Below, in pieces: positions 21,609-32,362 of a stretch of 64,000 bases of DNA. The first letter of the stretch is position 1. Each line of letters begins with the position of its first letter. Below the pieces are notes generated by a model, which searched no databases, was not told the DNA's origin, and saw nothing but the letters and a program-made list of their open reading frames with translations. Origin of the DNA: Viola odorata (Eukaryota > Streptophyta > Magnoliopsida > Malpighiales > Violaceae); assembly GCA_963691705.1 (NCBI GenBank), contig OY829541.1, forward strand, positions 69,535,189-69,599,188. The letters are read 5' to 3'. Position numbers and translations under genes: made by a program.

Positions 21609-21905
21609 GATTTGGTATCATGTTTTAAGAGTTGGCCCTTTGCTGACGTGGCGTGACACGTCAGCAGTCATTGACGTGTCACCGCCACGTGCCATGCCTT
21701 GTCATCTTTTTGTGTGACGTGTCAGGCCACGTCAGAAGTCAGTGCTGTGTCAGTGACACGTGGCATGCCACGTCAGCGAACTGACGGAAAACGTGGACGG
21801 CGTTAGGGTGAGGGATGAAAAAAGTCATTTTATTGACTCGGAGTACTAAAAATGTCTCAAAAAAAACAGAGGGATGAAAAAAGTCAATTTTTTTGTATTT
21901 AACCC

Positions 21906-21914
21906 AAGAATTTG
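21906..21914. repeat. Target-site duplication (right) of the fold-back element
   Basis: AAGAATTTG, identical to 20422-20430. Confidence 0.9.
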
Positions 21915-24900
21915 TACAAAGAACACCTAGCTGATGAGGTGATAACATATAAGTACTAGCCTAAGAAGTGCTTACAAATGGTGAGGAGGATACATTTCAA
22001 AATCTAAACCTAATATCCACCCAAGTATTCTACAAAACGCCCATTCAATAAAAAGGTTAAGTGAGTATTAGTCTAATAAGAGTAGTGTATATTTTCTCAT
22101 TCGAATATCCGATCTATTTTTTCTCTTTATAGAAAACTATTCTTGTTCGAATATTACTTGAAAGAGATTATCTACTCGTTAGCAGTAGACCAGCGGTAGA
22201 TAAATTTCTTATCATTTGATCCATACCTTCCAATTGTTTAATTACTGGCTTGTTGTATACTAAGTATCGTGTTTTTTCCCCTCTTTAATGGAGATGGGGG
22301 ACGCGTGATTGATTAAATAGCTTAATGTAAGTAACAAATTATGACAACTGTTAGGTTCTACATTTGTTTCACGTTGCGAATTGATTTGCAATGGGACAAT
22401 TAAACTAACATGTTAGTTTCTGAATAATATCTTGTCCCCATGCCGAACTGCTCATTAACATGTTAGTTTCTGAAAGAGGATGCGGAAAAGACAACTGGTA
22501 CTTCTCAGGAGCATTGTCGTCGCATTTAAATGTAATGCAGTGTGTATGAGTTAACAATACTGTTGCATAGCTGCTAACATTAAAGCTCTACTGCAAGTTG
22601 TCCGAGCTCCAATCAAAATCTTTAATGTCACCAAAACCATTAATTATCATAAGTGTTAGGGGTACGAATCTGCTTACAGCTTTATATACTATAGGGCCAA
22701 AAGCCATTTACTTGTACTGTACGATGAAGGACACGTTTAATATCAGGGGTCCTGGAACTATTCCTGAGTCGCCTAGAAGAACACCCAAAAAAAGTTGTGG
22801 CCTAATCCTTTTTTGTGCAAAAAAATGTCATTAACTTCTGTTTTAGATATGCACATTGACTATATCTAAACCCACTATATCATAACTAATCATATTTCCA
22901 CGGAGTCAGTTCATCAAAATTCTCTATGGTCAAACCCAGCGACATCTTACCGAACCATTCACACCACCTAATCTAACAAACCAGAATTTTGTCCAAGTTT
23001 CCACTAGTCACATTTCCAGACAGGAGACCCACTCCACGTCCTTTCTTTCAGATAAGAAATGAATTTGAAAAAAGAAGAAATAAAATTGAGAAGTTGCTTA
23101 ACAATCAAAGCAGACTCAAATCTCAACCAGGCAGACCACATGGTGTAAAGGAGGTGATTAAAACTAAGGGGCCACAACCAAGAATATCTACAAACTGGTG
23201 GATATGTCAAATTTCAAGACACTGATTGAATTCTCAGATAAAAAGATCATTCTAGGACCACAACCTGTAGCCTATAGGAACCACAGGATCAAACTTTAAG
23301 ACCTCAACAAACAAAGACTGTGTAGCTTTTATCATAGGACCAACAACCTCCACACGTAGTAACATGTACTGTCTCGTAGCAACAAATTCAATAGACCAAA
23401 TACCTAAACCATGCAATGCAAGGATCACAGGTCCTAAACACTAAAGAATGATTGCTGGTTACAACAAAGTGGTAAGCACCACCTAGTGAGGCTAAACCAT
23501 ACATATAAATGCTTCTTTATGGTGGTTTGTAAGGCAGTTCTCACCAAATCGTTTGTAAATGCTAATGGAGTAATCATCCAAAAGAGTAATGCAAAGTAAA
23601 TAAACTACATATCTTTCAGAGTTAGATTTGTTCTGCATACCGTTGGATGCAAATTCAGCAGCGTTGTCCTTCCGTTGCCAAAGCAAGAAAGACACAGGCT
23701 CGCCAAATTTCTGGCATCGAACAAGCATGAGCTTCCATAGTCCTCATACCATACAGAAACTACCATATGCAGGCATATGAGCATCCAGTAAAAGACTAGA
23801 TTAAAATAATGTAATGTGTACTTCAAGTTAAGGTCAGTTAGCATGTAATGTCCAGCATGCCTGTAATTGTATACCATTGCTAAACCATTAGAATCTATGC
23901 AATCAACAGAAGTCAATGGCCATGCATGAGACTAGTCAAAGAAGAACTTAGCAAAGCATCATCAAGGTTAACAACCTCTAAGATCCTGAGAGAACCATAG
24001 CTCCAAATCAAAAAAGAAAAGGCAAATTAATAACTTTCAGATGAAGGCAAAAATAAGTAGAACTCATCGCTCAAGTATACCGAAAGCGTATATGGTGTCG
24101 TGCATACACTATAAAGAACTCTAAAACCATAGAAATTTAACTCAATTAGTCAAGGAGAGAAAAGCAACTTCCAAACCACCATAGAAACAATCATGCAGCT
24201 CCTCCTATATGTAGAGCTGATAACCTCCACGTATATTCAGGTTAATCTTTTTATAAGGAATCTGCAAAACAGATACCAACAAGCATCTATTAATCCTGCC
24301 AAAAGTATCAATCGACAAAGCATTTCTATCCTCTTTTAAAAGACATTTCGCATCCGTAAGCCAAACTGCCACTTTTTTAGAGTTGCTCATTCTCCAGTAT
24401 TTTCTGTTTTTTGGATCACAGGGCATTGCACTATACTAAAGCTGAATATACCCATGCCAACCGTTGCCTTGATAAACAGCTAAACTCTGATGACTGATGG
24501 CCAAGAATATCTCTCAGTACAGCTCTTTCTGCAACTGAACTAGAAAACAAAAACTAGAATGCAATTATCACTATACTCAGACAAGCCATCAGTTGATCTC
24601 CCTATGTATGAAACCAATATCTAGTAAAAGAGAAAAAATAAATTACTGAATCTTTAAGTTAAAATCACTATTTGTAACCAGAACTAATACTTTAGTCCTG
24701 CAATGCTTGGTCCATCCTAACACCAAAGCATATCCATCACGTTGATTCTCCAAAAATAATCAAGAACCAGCTGAAAGAACAATCACAGGTCAACAAGGAG
24801 ATCCCACCTAGCAGTCTGATCAAAGTATCAACGCAAGATGCTAATAATTCAAGATAAAAGTAGAACATGAAGTCACATTGTTACTGAGGGCCACATGATA

Positions 24901-25440
24901 AATTACAGCTTAAATGGACATTATGCTACAGGATATGACCTAGTCAGCACAATGCGTAATCCTACTACCCTATACTACTATTTAAAAGACACATTGGGTT
25001 TGCGTAACTAATAATCATGTTGCAAGACAATACATACATATATGACACTAAAGAAATCCATAGAAAAGGACCCAGACCTTGAAAAGAAAGAAATGCAGCA
25101 GTAATTCCACAATAACTAAAAGTCTAGCAAACAACCACCTGTTAATAATTCAAAAGAGAGTAATTCAAACGCTGGATAAAGAAATAGGTGATCTAATAAA
25201 GAGCATTATAGTTGCCATCTTTTATTCTGTTAAAATGAAACCTTCTAACATTATTTATGAAAGCACGAGAATTGCAGACTTGCAACACGACAAGAAAGAG
25301 TATGCAAGCCATGTTCCACATACAAATGAAAACCATGAAACAAGATACGAGAGTATTAGTACAGTAAGTTATGGACAGTTCTAGCAGTTGTGGAGACAGA
25401 AAAATAAGTTCATCAGTGCCCTAACAAATATACAAGGAAG
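21915..25440. other. Long non-coding stretch downstream of the RMA gene
   Basis: About 3.5 kb without a recognisable gene. From about 22900 to 25440 base composition is even and there are no obvious repeats, unlike the neighbouring repeat-rich spacers. That would fit a long 3' UTR or intronic region, or an unannotated non-coding transcript. Short open frames (for example 22989-23225 and 24205-24426) show no motif I recognise. Confidence 0.4.
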
Positions 25441-25495
25441 TGAGATTGATAACCCTGGAAACCCATTTGCAGTTTAAGCACCACAATGATTTCAT

Positions 25496-26203
25496 CTATT
25501 GCCAAATAATAACAAGGAGCACACAAAAACCAACAAATATAAGAAGCTGCTTTAGAGAACAGTCCAGTTGCCCCTGTCCTTGTTGCTGAGGATATCGATG
25601 TGTATGGCCACCATGAAAAGAATTTGAAAACCCATAAGGAAAGCCAGCAGCTGGGCCATACATGGCAGCATCAGGAAACGCATGCACTTGAAGATTAAAA
25701 AAAGAAGGGATGATCCCACCAAAAGCCGTGGAAAGAGTAAAATTGCCAAACCTAGCGGTTGCCATTGGTGCAAAACCTCCAAACCCTCCCAAACCTCCCA
25801 TGAATCCAAACCCATGTTGACCAAAATTATTTGGTTCAGGCGGAGGAGCCGTTTCAGGCCTCTGTCCAGCAGGTCGATTAGGGATATTAACACCAGGGAT
25901 GGATTTTGATCTGGGGTCAGTCGACGTTTTACCTCTACCATACAAGGGAACCAACTTCTCCTCCTGAACCGAAGCTTTACAAACAGGACATTCCTTTGAT
26001 TGCGAGTGAAAATGAAGCCATTTATATAGACAAGGCCAGCAATAGAGATGGCCACACAAAGTTACAATGGGGTCCTGAGCTAAGTCAAAACAGATATTGC
26101 ATTCGAAATTACCAGCATCACCTCCATTACCATTATTGTTATTGCTCGAAACTGAAGGGTTTTGGGGCGGCCTGCTCGTCGATTCCCCAAACCCACCTTC
26201 CAT
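25496..26203 (-). CDS. RMA1H1: RMA-type membrane-anchored RING E3 ubiquitin ligase
   Basis: Intact 235-residue single coding exon. A low-complexity Asn/Gly N-terminus is followed by a C3HC4 RING finger with ligands C35, C38, C50, H52, C55, C58, C72 and C75 (ECNICFD, CGHLYCWPCLYKWL, CPVC). A Gly/Phe/Pro-rich middle follows, and then a C-terminal tail anchor (about 218-234, LLIFVGFCVLLVIIW). This architecture is that of plant RMA proteins, homologues of animal RNF5/RNF185. Family knowledge: they sit in the ER membrane and ubiquitinate membrane clients such as aquaporins and misfolded proteins. The ATG at 26203 lies just inside the second exon: a 5' UTR intron (26218-26490) separates it from the first, non-coding exon. 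It is divergently arranged with the ELO-like gene about 0.8 kb away. The specific RMA symbol is by similarity only. Confidence 0.92.
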   Translation of the reverse strand: MEGGFGESTSRPPQNPSVSSNNNNGNGGDAGNFECNICFDLAQDPIVTLCGHLYCWPCLYKWLHFHSQSKECPVCKASVQEEKLVPLYGRGKTSTDPRSKSIPGVNIPNRPAGQRPETAPPPEPNNFGQHGFGFMGGLGGFGGFAPMATARFGNFTLSTAFGGIIPSFFNLQVHAFPDAAMYGPAAGFPYGFSNSFHGGHTHRYPQQQGQGQLDCSLKQLLIFVGFCVLLVIIWQ

Positions 26204-26217
26204 CTCTCACAAAACTC

Positions 26218-26490
26218 CTGCCCAAACCACACCAAAATAAAATATAATCAACAAACAAAAGCGGAAGTTTTCAAAAACAAACGAATAATCACAACACAAT
26301 CAACCAAACTCCCGGCCACAAATTTGACTTGAATTACATAAATCTAAATTAGAAAAGTGCAAAAAAAATCAATCAGATCTCTCGAGGAAAACGAAACAAA
26401 GTCGAGTCGCAACAAAAAGCCATTAAAATCGAGTTCAACAGCATAAAAATCATACAATGAAATCCAAGAATGAAATTTGCGATCACTGAC
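26218..26490 (-). other. 5' UTR intron of the RMA gene
   Basis: On the minus strand a GTCAGT donor follows AATCGAAGAG at 26490, and a TTTGGGCAG acceptor ends at 26218, 15 bases before the ATG. 5' UTR introns are common in RMA-type genes. Confidence 0.6.
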
Positions 26491-26609
26491 CTCTTCGATT
26501 CGATGGATCTTTTTGAAGTCGAGCGGAGGATGAGAGATGACACGGAAAACAGAAAACTGAAAGATGTCGATAGCGAATGGGTTGAAGAATGAAGGTTGAT
26601 GAAAGAAAG

Positions 26610-27232
26610 GAATCTGATATGGAATTATTATCCCTTGCGATTACGCCCATGTTAAGTCAAGTGGGTCGGCGGTGATTTTGGTAACGTCACGTGCTGGGTT
26701 AGACAGCTGGAGTAAATCTGGTGGTTAGTGTATTTGACCTCTTTTGTTGCAGCGTACGATGTAGTAAATCTTCTTTGGGGTTTTAAATCTTAGCGGTTAG
26801 GAAACAACGTTGAAAGGAGCGTCGTTGGATTGGTAGTATGCGTCGGTCTGCATTTGGTAGTAACTACCCGAAACGTGTTCTAAATTAACTGTCGTTGTTT
26901 GTTGGTGGCAAAATATCAGTAGGAATCCAAATCCGGTTCAAATTTCACATTTGTTTATAAAAAATAAAAAAGTCTAAAATTTTCAATTAAAAAAAGTAAA
27001 CTCAAAATTTTCAATTAATTCCAAATGCTATTTATTTCCTTTGTGCCTAATTGAACTGATTTTGCAAACAAAACGTGAATTGATTTTGGAGGAAGACACA
27101 AATGTAAATAACGTTTTAGCCGAAAATGTTCAGGTCCAAGATATGTTAATATAATAATTAAAAAAGTACTAGTCTACGTGATCTTTTTTCTTCAAAGCCC
27201 AAATTCATGAATTTTCATTTCCATCAAATCAT
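26610..27232. other. Divergent promoter region between RMA and ELO-like genes
   Basis: Roughly 0.6 kb between the inferred first RMA exon and the ELO TATA box. It contains a CACGTG-like TCACGTGC element at about 26687-26694 and otherwise AT-rich sequence. Confidence 0.45.
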
Positions 27233-27240
27233 ATATAAGA
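27233..27240 (+). promoter_or_regulatory. Candidate TATA box of the ELO-like gene
   Basis: TATATAAG, about 130 bp upstream of the ATG at 27370, with a C/T-rich leader between them. Confidence 0.5.
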
Positions 27241-27369
27241 CGCCGACATTCATCCAGTGTAGGAGATTAAGGTAAGAGCTGTCCGTCTCCATCTCCGTCT
27301 TCCACAAAAAATCATTTTCCTAGAATCGAATTATTTTCCATCCTCCACTGCTTAAACCCTTAACCAAAC

Positions 27370-28287
27370 ATGTCACAGGCGATGAAGTACTGGTTAGCGG
27401 AGCATCCATCGATCGTCACATTCCGTTGGAGCACCACCCAATCATGGGGCTCCACGTGGTCATTCCTCATCTCCGCTATATCCATCTACGTCCTCGCCGC
27501 CACCACCCTCCATCTCCTCCTCTCCCTCCTGCTCCGCCGCAACCGCCGCGTCGCGCTCGGCCCAATCCCCGCCATCCACAGCTTCACAATGGTACTACTC
27601 TCCGCCGTCATCTTCATCGGCATCCTCCTCTCCGCCGCCGCTGAGATTCGCGACACCCGCTGGCTCTGGCGGCGCACTAAAACCAGCACAGCATTTCAGT
27701 GGCTCCTCTGTTTCCCCATCGGCACGCGCCCAGATGGGCGCGTGTTTTTTTGGTCTTACATCTTCTACCTCACGCGCTTCCTCCACCTGTTCCGTACATT
27801 TTTCTCAATCCTTCAAAATCGGAAACTGACTCCATTCACGCTTTTCAACCAATCCATCATGATATTCATACCGTTCCTCTGGCTCGAATTCTCCCAATCA
27901 TTTCAGATAGTCGCTATACTTTTAGCGACGCTGCTCTACTCCGTCGTTTACGGGTACCGGTTTTGGACAGCGGTTGGGCTGCCAAGGGCGTGCTTTCCAT
28001 TCGTGGCGAATTGTCATGTTGTGCTGCTGGGTTGTAACTTGGTTTGCCATTTTGGTGTGATTGTGCTGCATTTTTGGAAAGGTGGGTGTAACGGGATTGG
28101 AGCTTGGGGGTTTAATTCTGTGTTGAATGCGGTGATTTTGTTGCTGGTTTTGAAGTTTTGTTATGCGAAGTTTGATTTGGGGAAGAAGAAAGTGGATCAA
28201 CGCGCCGCCTCCGCGAGTGGATGTGCGGAGGGTTCTTCCACGAATTTGGGCTCTGGGCTTCAAATAAAAGAAGGAAAAGACTGCTGA
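27370..28287 (+). CDS. ELO-family (elongation of fatty acids protein 3-like) membrane protein
   Basis: Intact intronless gene, 305 residues with about seven hydrophobic spans, matching the plant ELO-like (HOS3-type) family. Recognisable family blocks are YWLAEHPSIVTFRW at the N-terminus, FFWSYIFYLTRFLHLFRTFF, FLWLEFSQSFQ and YGYRFWTAVGLP. Animal and yeast ELO enzymes condense malonyl-CoA with acyl-CoA in the ER to lengthen very-long-chain fatty acids, using a HxxHH box. At that place this protein reads LTPFTLFNQS, without the histidines, as several plant members do, so catalytic activity is uncertain. The first half is strongly C-rich (plus strand 27470-27740) and the second half is not. The C-terminus is hydrophilic and lacks an obvious KKxx signal. 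Confidence 0.85.
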   Translation: MSQAMKYWLAEHPSIVTFRWSTTQSWGSTWSFLISAISIYVLAATTLHLLLSLLLRRNRRVALGPIPAIHSFTMVLLSAVIFIGILLSAAAEIRDTRWLWRRTKTSTAFQWLLCFPIGTRPDGRVFFWSYIFYLTRFLHLFRTFFSILQNRKLTPFTLFNQSIMIFIPFLWLEFSQSFQIVAILLATLLYSVVYGYRFWTAVGLPRACFPFVANCHVVLLGCNLVCHFGVIVLHFWKGGCNGIGAWGFNSVLNAVILLLVLKFCYAKFDLGKKKVDQRAASASGCAEGSSTNLGSGLQIKEGKDC

Positions 28288-29590
28288 TCACAATTACTTG
28301 CTGTTTTTTTATAGGAATTAATTTAGTTTACTAGTTTTAAGCTTCTCCTTTTTACCAGTCAGGGAGAACAATCGTTTGTTTTATTGTGAAATGATCATTT
28401 TTTTGGGTACAAAATGCGCTAATAACTCACTAATAATATTATAAGTGAGCAATAAATTTAATATCTCGTGATAACGATTTAAGATATAAACATAATCCGG
28501 TACGAAAACTTATAAATGAATTTTAAATTTAAATATCGGGATGGTACGCAATTTATATTTTGAGAACTTTGTTAACTTCTAGATATTTTGACCCGTTATT
28601 CCAGTCTGTATACAGTGGATATGATCTATGAGGATTAATGTCTTGAGTTTCCAAAAGAAAGAAGAAGAAAATTCTCTTGGAAATTTATGGTTTGTGGAGT
28701 TGGGTTCACATTGTTCCTTGTGTGAAGCAAGCTTTTGATTGCAAGAGGAGGAATTGCCGAATTGGAGAGCAGAGACGACCATGCCAACAGCGTGTATACT
28801 TCTCTTTTTTTATATTTATTCGGACTGAGATTAATTCCGTTCAAGCATTGTCGAATTTTCAAAGGAAGGTGACTCCCCGGTATCGTTTTTGCTCCATTAA
28901 TTCTTAAGACTCAAACTCGAATCTTGGTTAAGAGTGAACAAGTCTCTTACTATTTGACATTAACCACAATATTGGTTGTTCTGCCGATAATTGTATATTT
29001 TCTTTATGAGCTAGATTACGGGTTCTTCCGTAATAACTAAACCCAAAAGAACAATTGCTCCATACTCAAGCATCCAACTAATAATATTCTTCTTAATATT
29101 AGTTACTATTTTAATTTTTAGGCACATTAAGTTAAGTTGTTATACCTCTTTCTTCATCGGGCAATGGTTTAGTGAAAGCACATGACAATGAGGATTTGAT
29201 TCACAAATTCACCCATAATGAACGTGGATTTGGGTTCAGGAAATGAACGTTGGGCCACTTGATTAATTTATTTTTATGAAATAAAAAGATTAAATACTTT
29301 TCGAGTCCCACCCCCCACGGCCCACTCAAGTCCATTGGATAATTAATCTAAATCCACGTTGCATTACATCAACAAAATAACAAAAAGAAAAGGACTAAGC
29401 AACTGAAACGTCAAATCCGATCCAAACACGTTTCTTTTTAGAATCCAGAATTCCAAATTCCTTGTTCTAGACTCTAGTGGGCCCACACATGAAGAATATT
29501 AATAAATCACCACAAGTTTTTTCGACGACGACAGGTCGTCTGTCTTTGTTCCCAGTTTTTTACGCTAAATCAGTAAATCTACCTCTCCTC
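28288..29590. other. Intergenic between ELO-like and LPAT genes
   Basis: AT-rich, no gene recognised. Short open frames on both strands around 28580-28900 show no homology I can name. Confidence 0.5.
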
Positions 29591-29667
29591 CCTCCCTTTT
29601 CTCCTGAGACGATAACAACAACACCTCCCACCTCTTGAGTCTTGACTCTCTTCTCTCCCATCACCAG

Positions 29668-30277
29668 GTAGTTAATTTATTATTCATTAGTTAATTCTCC
29701 ATTAAATATAAGATCCTATGTCTGCAATTATCCTCAATTTGGGTGCTCTTGTTTTTTTTTTTTTTTTTACAATTTTTTTGGATTTAATTTGAAGGTTAGT
29801 TCCACTCGATTTAAGTTGGTGTGTTGAATGAATTGGATACGAGCTGATATGGAATTATGTTAGTAGCATTAGTGGTTTTTTATTGATGGAGAAGGTGGGT
29901 CTGACAAAGAATGTAAATCTAGATATGGGTGCAGCAGGGAGGGACGAGAGTGTGCTCAGTCTTGTTCATTTATTGGGTTTTTAGCGTATGGGGATATTGA
30001 GTGTGAGTGTAGCATTGAATCTAGTGAGGTTGCGGGCGCAAAATTTGTTTCAGATTCTGGGTTTTGGATTTCGTTGCTGCTGACACTTGATTTACACGAT
30101 TCGGTCCATTTAAGAAAGAACATAGTGTTGCTCCACTCCTTGCATCTTTCTTCTAATGACTGGGTTGTTTTCTTTATTCTTAAACTCGTGGCGCTATAGT
30201 TCTGTATTATCTGTCCTGTTACTATCTCTATACGTTTAGGACGATCTCAAATAACTCCTAGGCTACTCGTTTTGCAG
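29668..30277 (+). other. 5' UTR intron of the LPAT gene
   Basis: A pyrimidine-rich leader ends ATCACCAG, followed by a GTAGTT donor at 29668. The acceptor CGTTTTGCAG ends at 30277, 47 bases before the ATG. The interior has a long T-run (about 29751-29768), typical of plant leader introns. Confidence 0.6.
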
Positions 30278-30324
30278 TTGTCCTGAGGAAGGAGGGAAGT
30301 TGCTGTATCCGATTCTAAAAAGAG

Positions 30325-32362
30325 ATGGATGTTTCCCCACCCTTTAAGACCGATGAGAGACTAAAACGTCGTCCTTTAACTCTTGTTAGGTTAATAAGGG
30401 GAATTATATGTTTGTTGGTGTACATTTCTACAGCTTTTATGATGTTGGTGTATTTTGGGCCTGCTGTTGTTGGTTTGACGCGTCTCTTCAGTGTACACTA
30501 TTGTAGAAAAACAACTGCCTTTCTCTTTGGTATGTGGCTGGCTCTGTGGCCATTTCTTTTTGAAGAGATAAATGGGACCAAAGTTGTATTTTCTGGAGAT
30601 TCTGTTCCACCGAGGGAACGTGTTTTGCTTATTTCCAATCACAGAACTGAGGTTGATTGGATGTATTTGTGGGACCTTGCATTGCGCAAAGGGTGCCTGG
30701 GTTCTATCAAGTATATCCTTAAGAGCACTCTGATGAAATTACCTATATTTGGTTGGGGATTTCATATATTGGAGTTCATTTCAGTTGAGAGAAAGTGGGA
30801 AGTTGATGAACCTGTGATGCGTCAAATGCTTTCAACATTTAAGGATCCCCGAGATCCTTTATGGCTAGCCCTTTTCCCTGAAGGGACTGACTTTACGTAC
30901 TGCCTTTGTTCCCTATGACTTACATTGTTCAATATTTCATGTGCATACATGCTTACCATATGGTTAAACTAGGAATGCCTTAGAATGAATAATCCATTGT
31001 GGTCTCAGCAGTGCAGGACACATAATTGCACATTGGAAGTTGACATTTTTATTGGACTTGTAAATAGGCTACTTACAAGATTTATGTTTTTGTTTGAATT
31101 TATACAGTGAGCAGAAATGTGAGAAGAGTAAAAAATATGCCGCTGAGGTTGGACTTCCTGTGCTGACGAATGTGCTGCTTCCTAAAACAAGGGGCTTCTG
31201 TGTTTGTATGGAAGTTTTACGGGGCTCATTCGATGCAGGTTTTTTTCTACTGACAGCACATCCTGTAACATTTTCTTGTATTTTTATCCCACCACTCAAA
31301 CATTGACTGCTGGAAATTTGGATTACTGCCAAAAGAATGCATAAATCACAATAGGAGTAATTATAGCAATGATGATTATCTTAATCTATTGGATGCATGC
31401 CTTCTTCACATTTCTTCACCTTTAGGCTTTAACTGAATCTCTTGCTTTGCTATTCAATGAAGAATTTTGTAACTTAAAATGCTTTTCGTAACCATAGAGA
31501 GACAGATTTCACAGCCTTATCCTCTAGTTAGTTAGCATCTTCTGTTGACTCAGCTGTGATTTTCTTATTTACTTTATTTCCCAACCTACTTTTTGCACGG
31601 AATGCTTCCATAATTACCTAAAAGCTGCTGCTATGTCTTTTATGTTTTAATTGTTATTCTGGTGAGGTTCTGAAAGGTGATTTCCCTTTTAGAAGAAGGG
31701 TTATAGTTTGGTGGTCTATAGCTTTCTTGATGGTAAAGATTGTAGAAGAATAGGTTATTGCATTAAAGTATTTGTTCTTACATTTGTACAAGTGTATCAT
31801 TGTGATTCATTCGGGTGACAGGAAAAATCTTTTATTTCTTTCATTTATTATCTTGATATAGCTCCTTCTGACACATACCCCTGTTATATGCTACAAAACT
31901 GCAGTTTACGACATCACCATTGCTTACAAGCATAAATTGCCTACATTTCTGGACAATGTATTTGGTCTGGGTCCTTCAGAAGTTCACATGCATGTTAAGC
32001 GAATACCGATTAAGGATATCCCCGTATCTGATGATGAAGCAGCTACTTGGTTAATGAATAAATTTGAGTCAAAGGATCAGTTACTCTCTGATTTCAAGTC
32101 TCAGGGCCATTTCCCTCATGAAGGAACAGAAAATGAACTTTCTACTCTGAAATGCCTGGCAAATGTTTTGTCGGTAATTTTCTTGACAGTCATCTTTGCT
32201 TATTTCACTTTTTTTTCATCCATTTGGTTCAAAATATATGTAGTTTTAGCATGTGCATATCTTGCTGCCGCTACTACCTTCAACATTCGGCCAACACCAT
32301 CTGTAGCCGTAGGCATTGTTAAAGAAGTGCTTAGTTGGAACAAAAAAGCAAGACATGAATAG
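30325..32362 (+). CDS. 1-acyl-sn-glycerol-3-phosphate acyltransferase, LPAT4/5 type
   Basis: Three coding exons: 30325-30896, 31108-31238 and 31905-32362, all with GT-AG borders and consistent phase. They give 386 residues, the usual length of plant LPAT4/5. Acyltransferase block I is NHRTEVD (105-111), and block [15 protein letters not shown], is created across the first splice. Further family blocks are LPKTRGF and [15 protein letters not shown], the latter spanning the second splice. Hydrophobic segments lie at residues 22-55 and near the C-terminus. Family knowledge: the enzyme transfers an acyl group from acyl-CoA to lysophosphatidic acid in the ER (Kennedy pathway). Without the splices the first exon reads into YCLCSL and stops. 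The long second intron (31239-31904) shows nothing unusual. Confidence 0.93.

Larger units (their letters stand above)
20431..21905. mobile_element. Mutator-like fold-back (long-TIR, non-autonomous) element
   Basis: The 1475-bp element is bounded by a perfect 9-bp duplication (AAGAATTTG), the size typical of Mutator-like insertions. Termini GGGTTAAATACAAAAAAA and its complement open two inverted arms of about 500 bp (20431-~20945 and ~21410-21905). The arms enclose an AT-rich core made of smaller direct and inverted copies of TTGTCCATTAAAATTTAAAT. There is no transposase frame. The arms are dense in TGACGTGGC/CACGTG motifs and each contains a tRNA-like segment. The left arm carries about 15 extra bases near the end (CCCTGCAGTCTAATTG) that the right arm lacks. 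A read-through transcript would fold into a long hairpin. Confidence 0.85.

Noticed and set aside
27426..28263. Several open frames in other frames of the ELO-like gene
   Set aside because: Low-complexity Pro/Arg/His products caused by GC-rich codons of the real gene.
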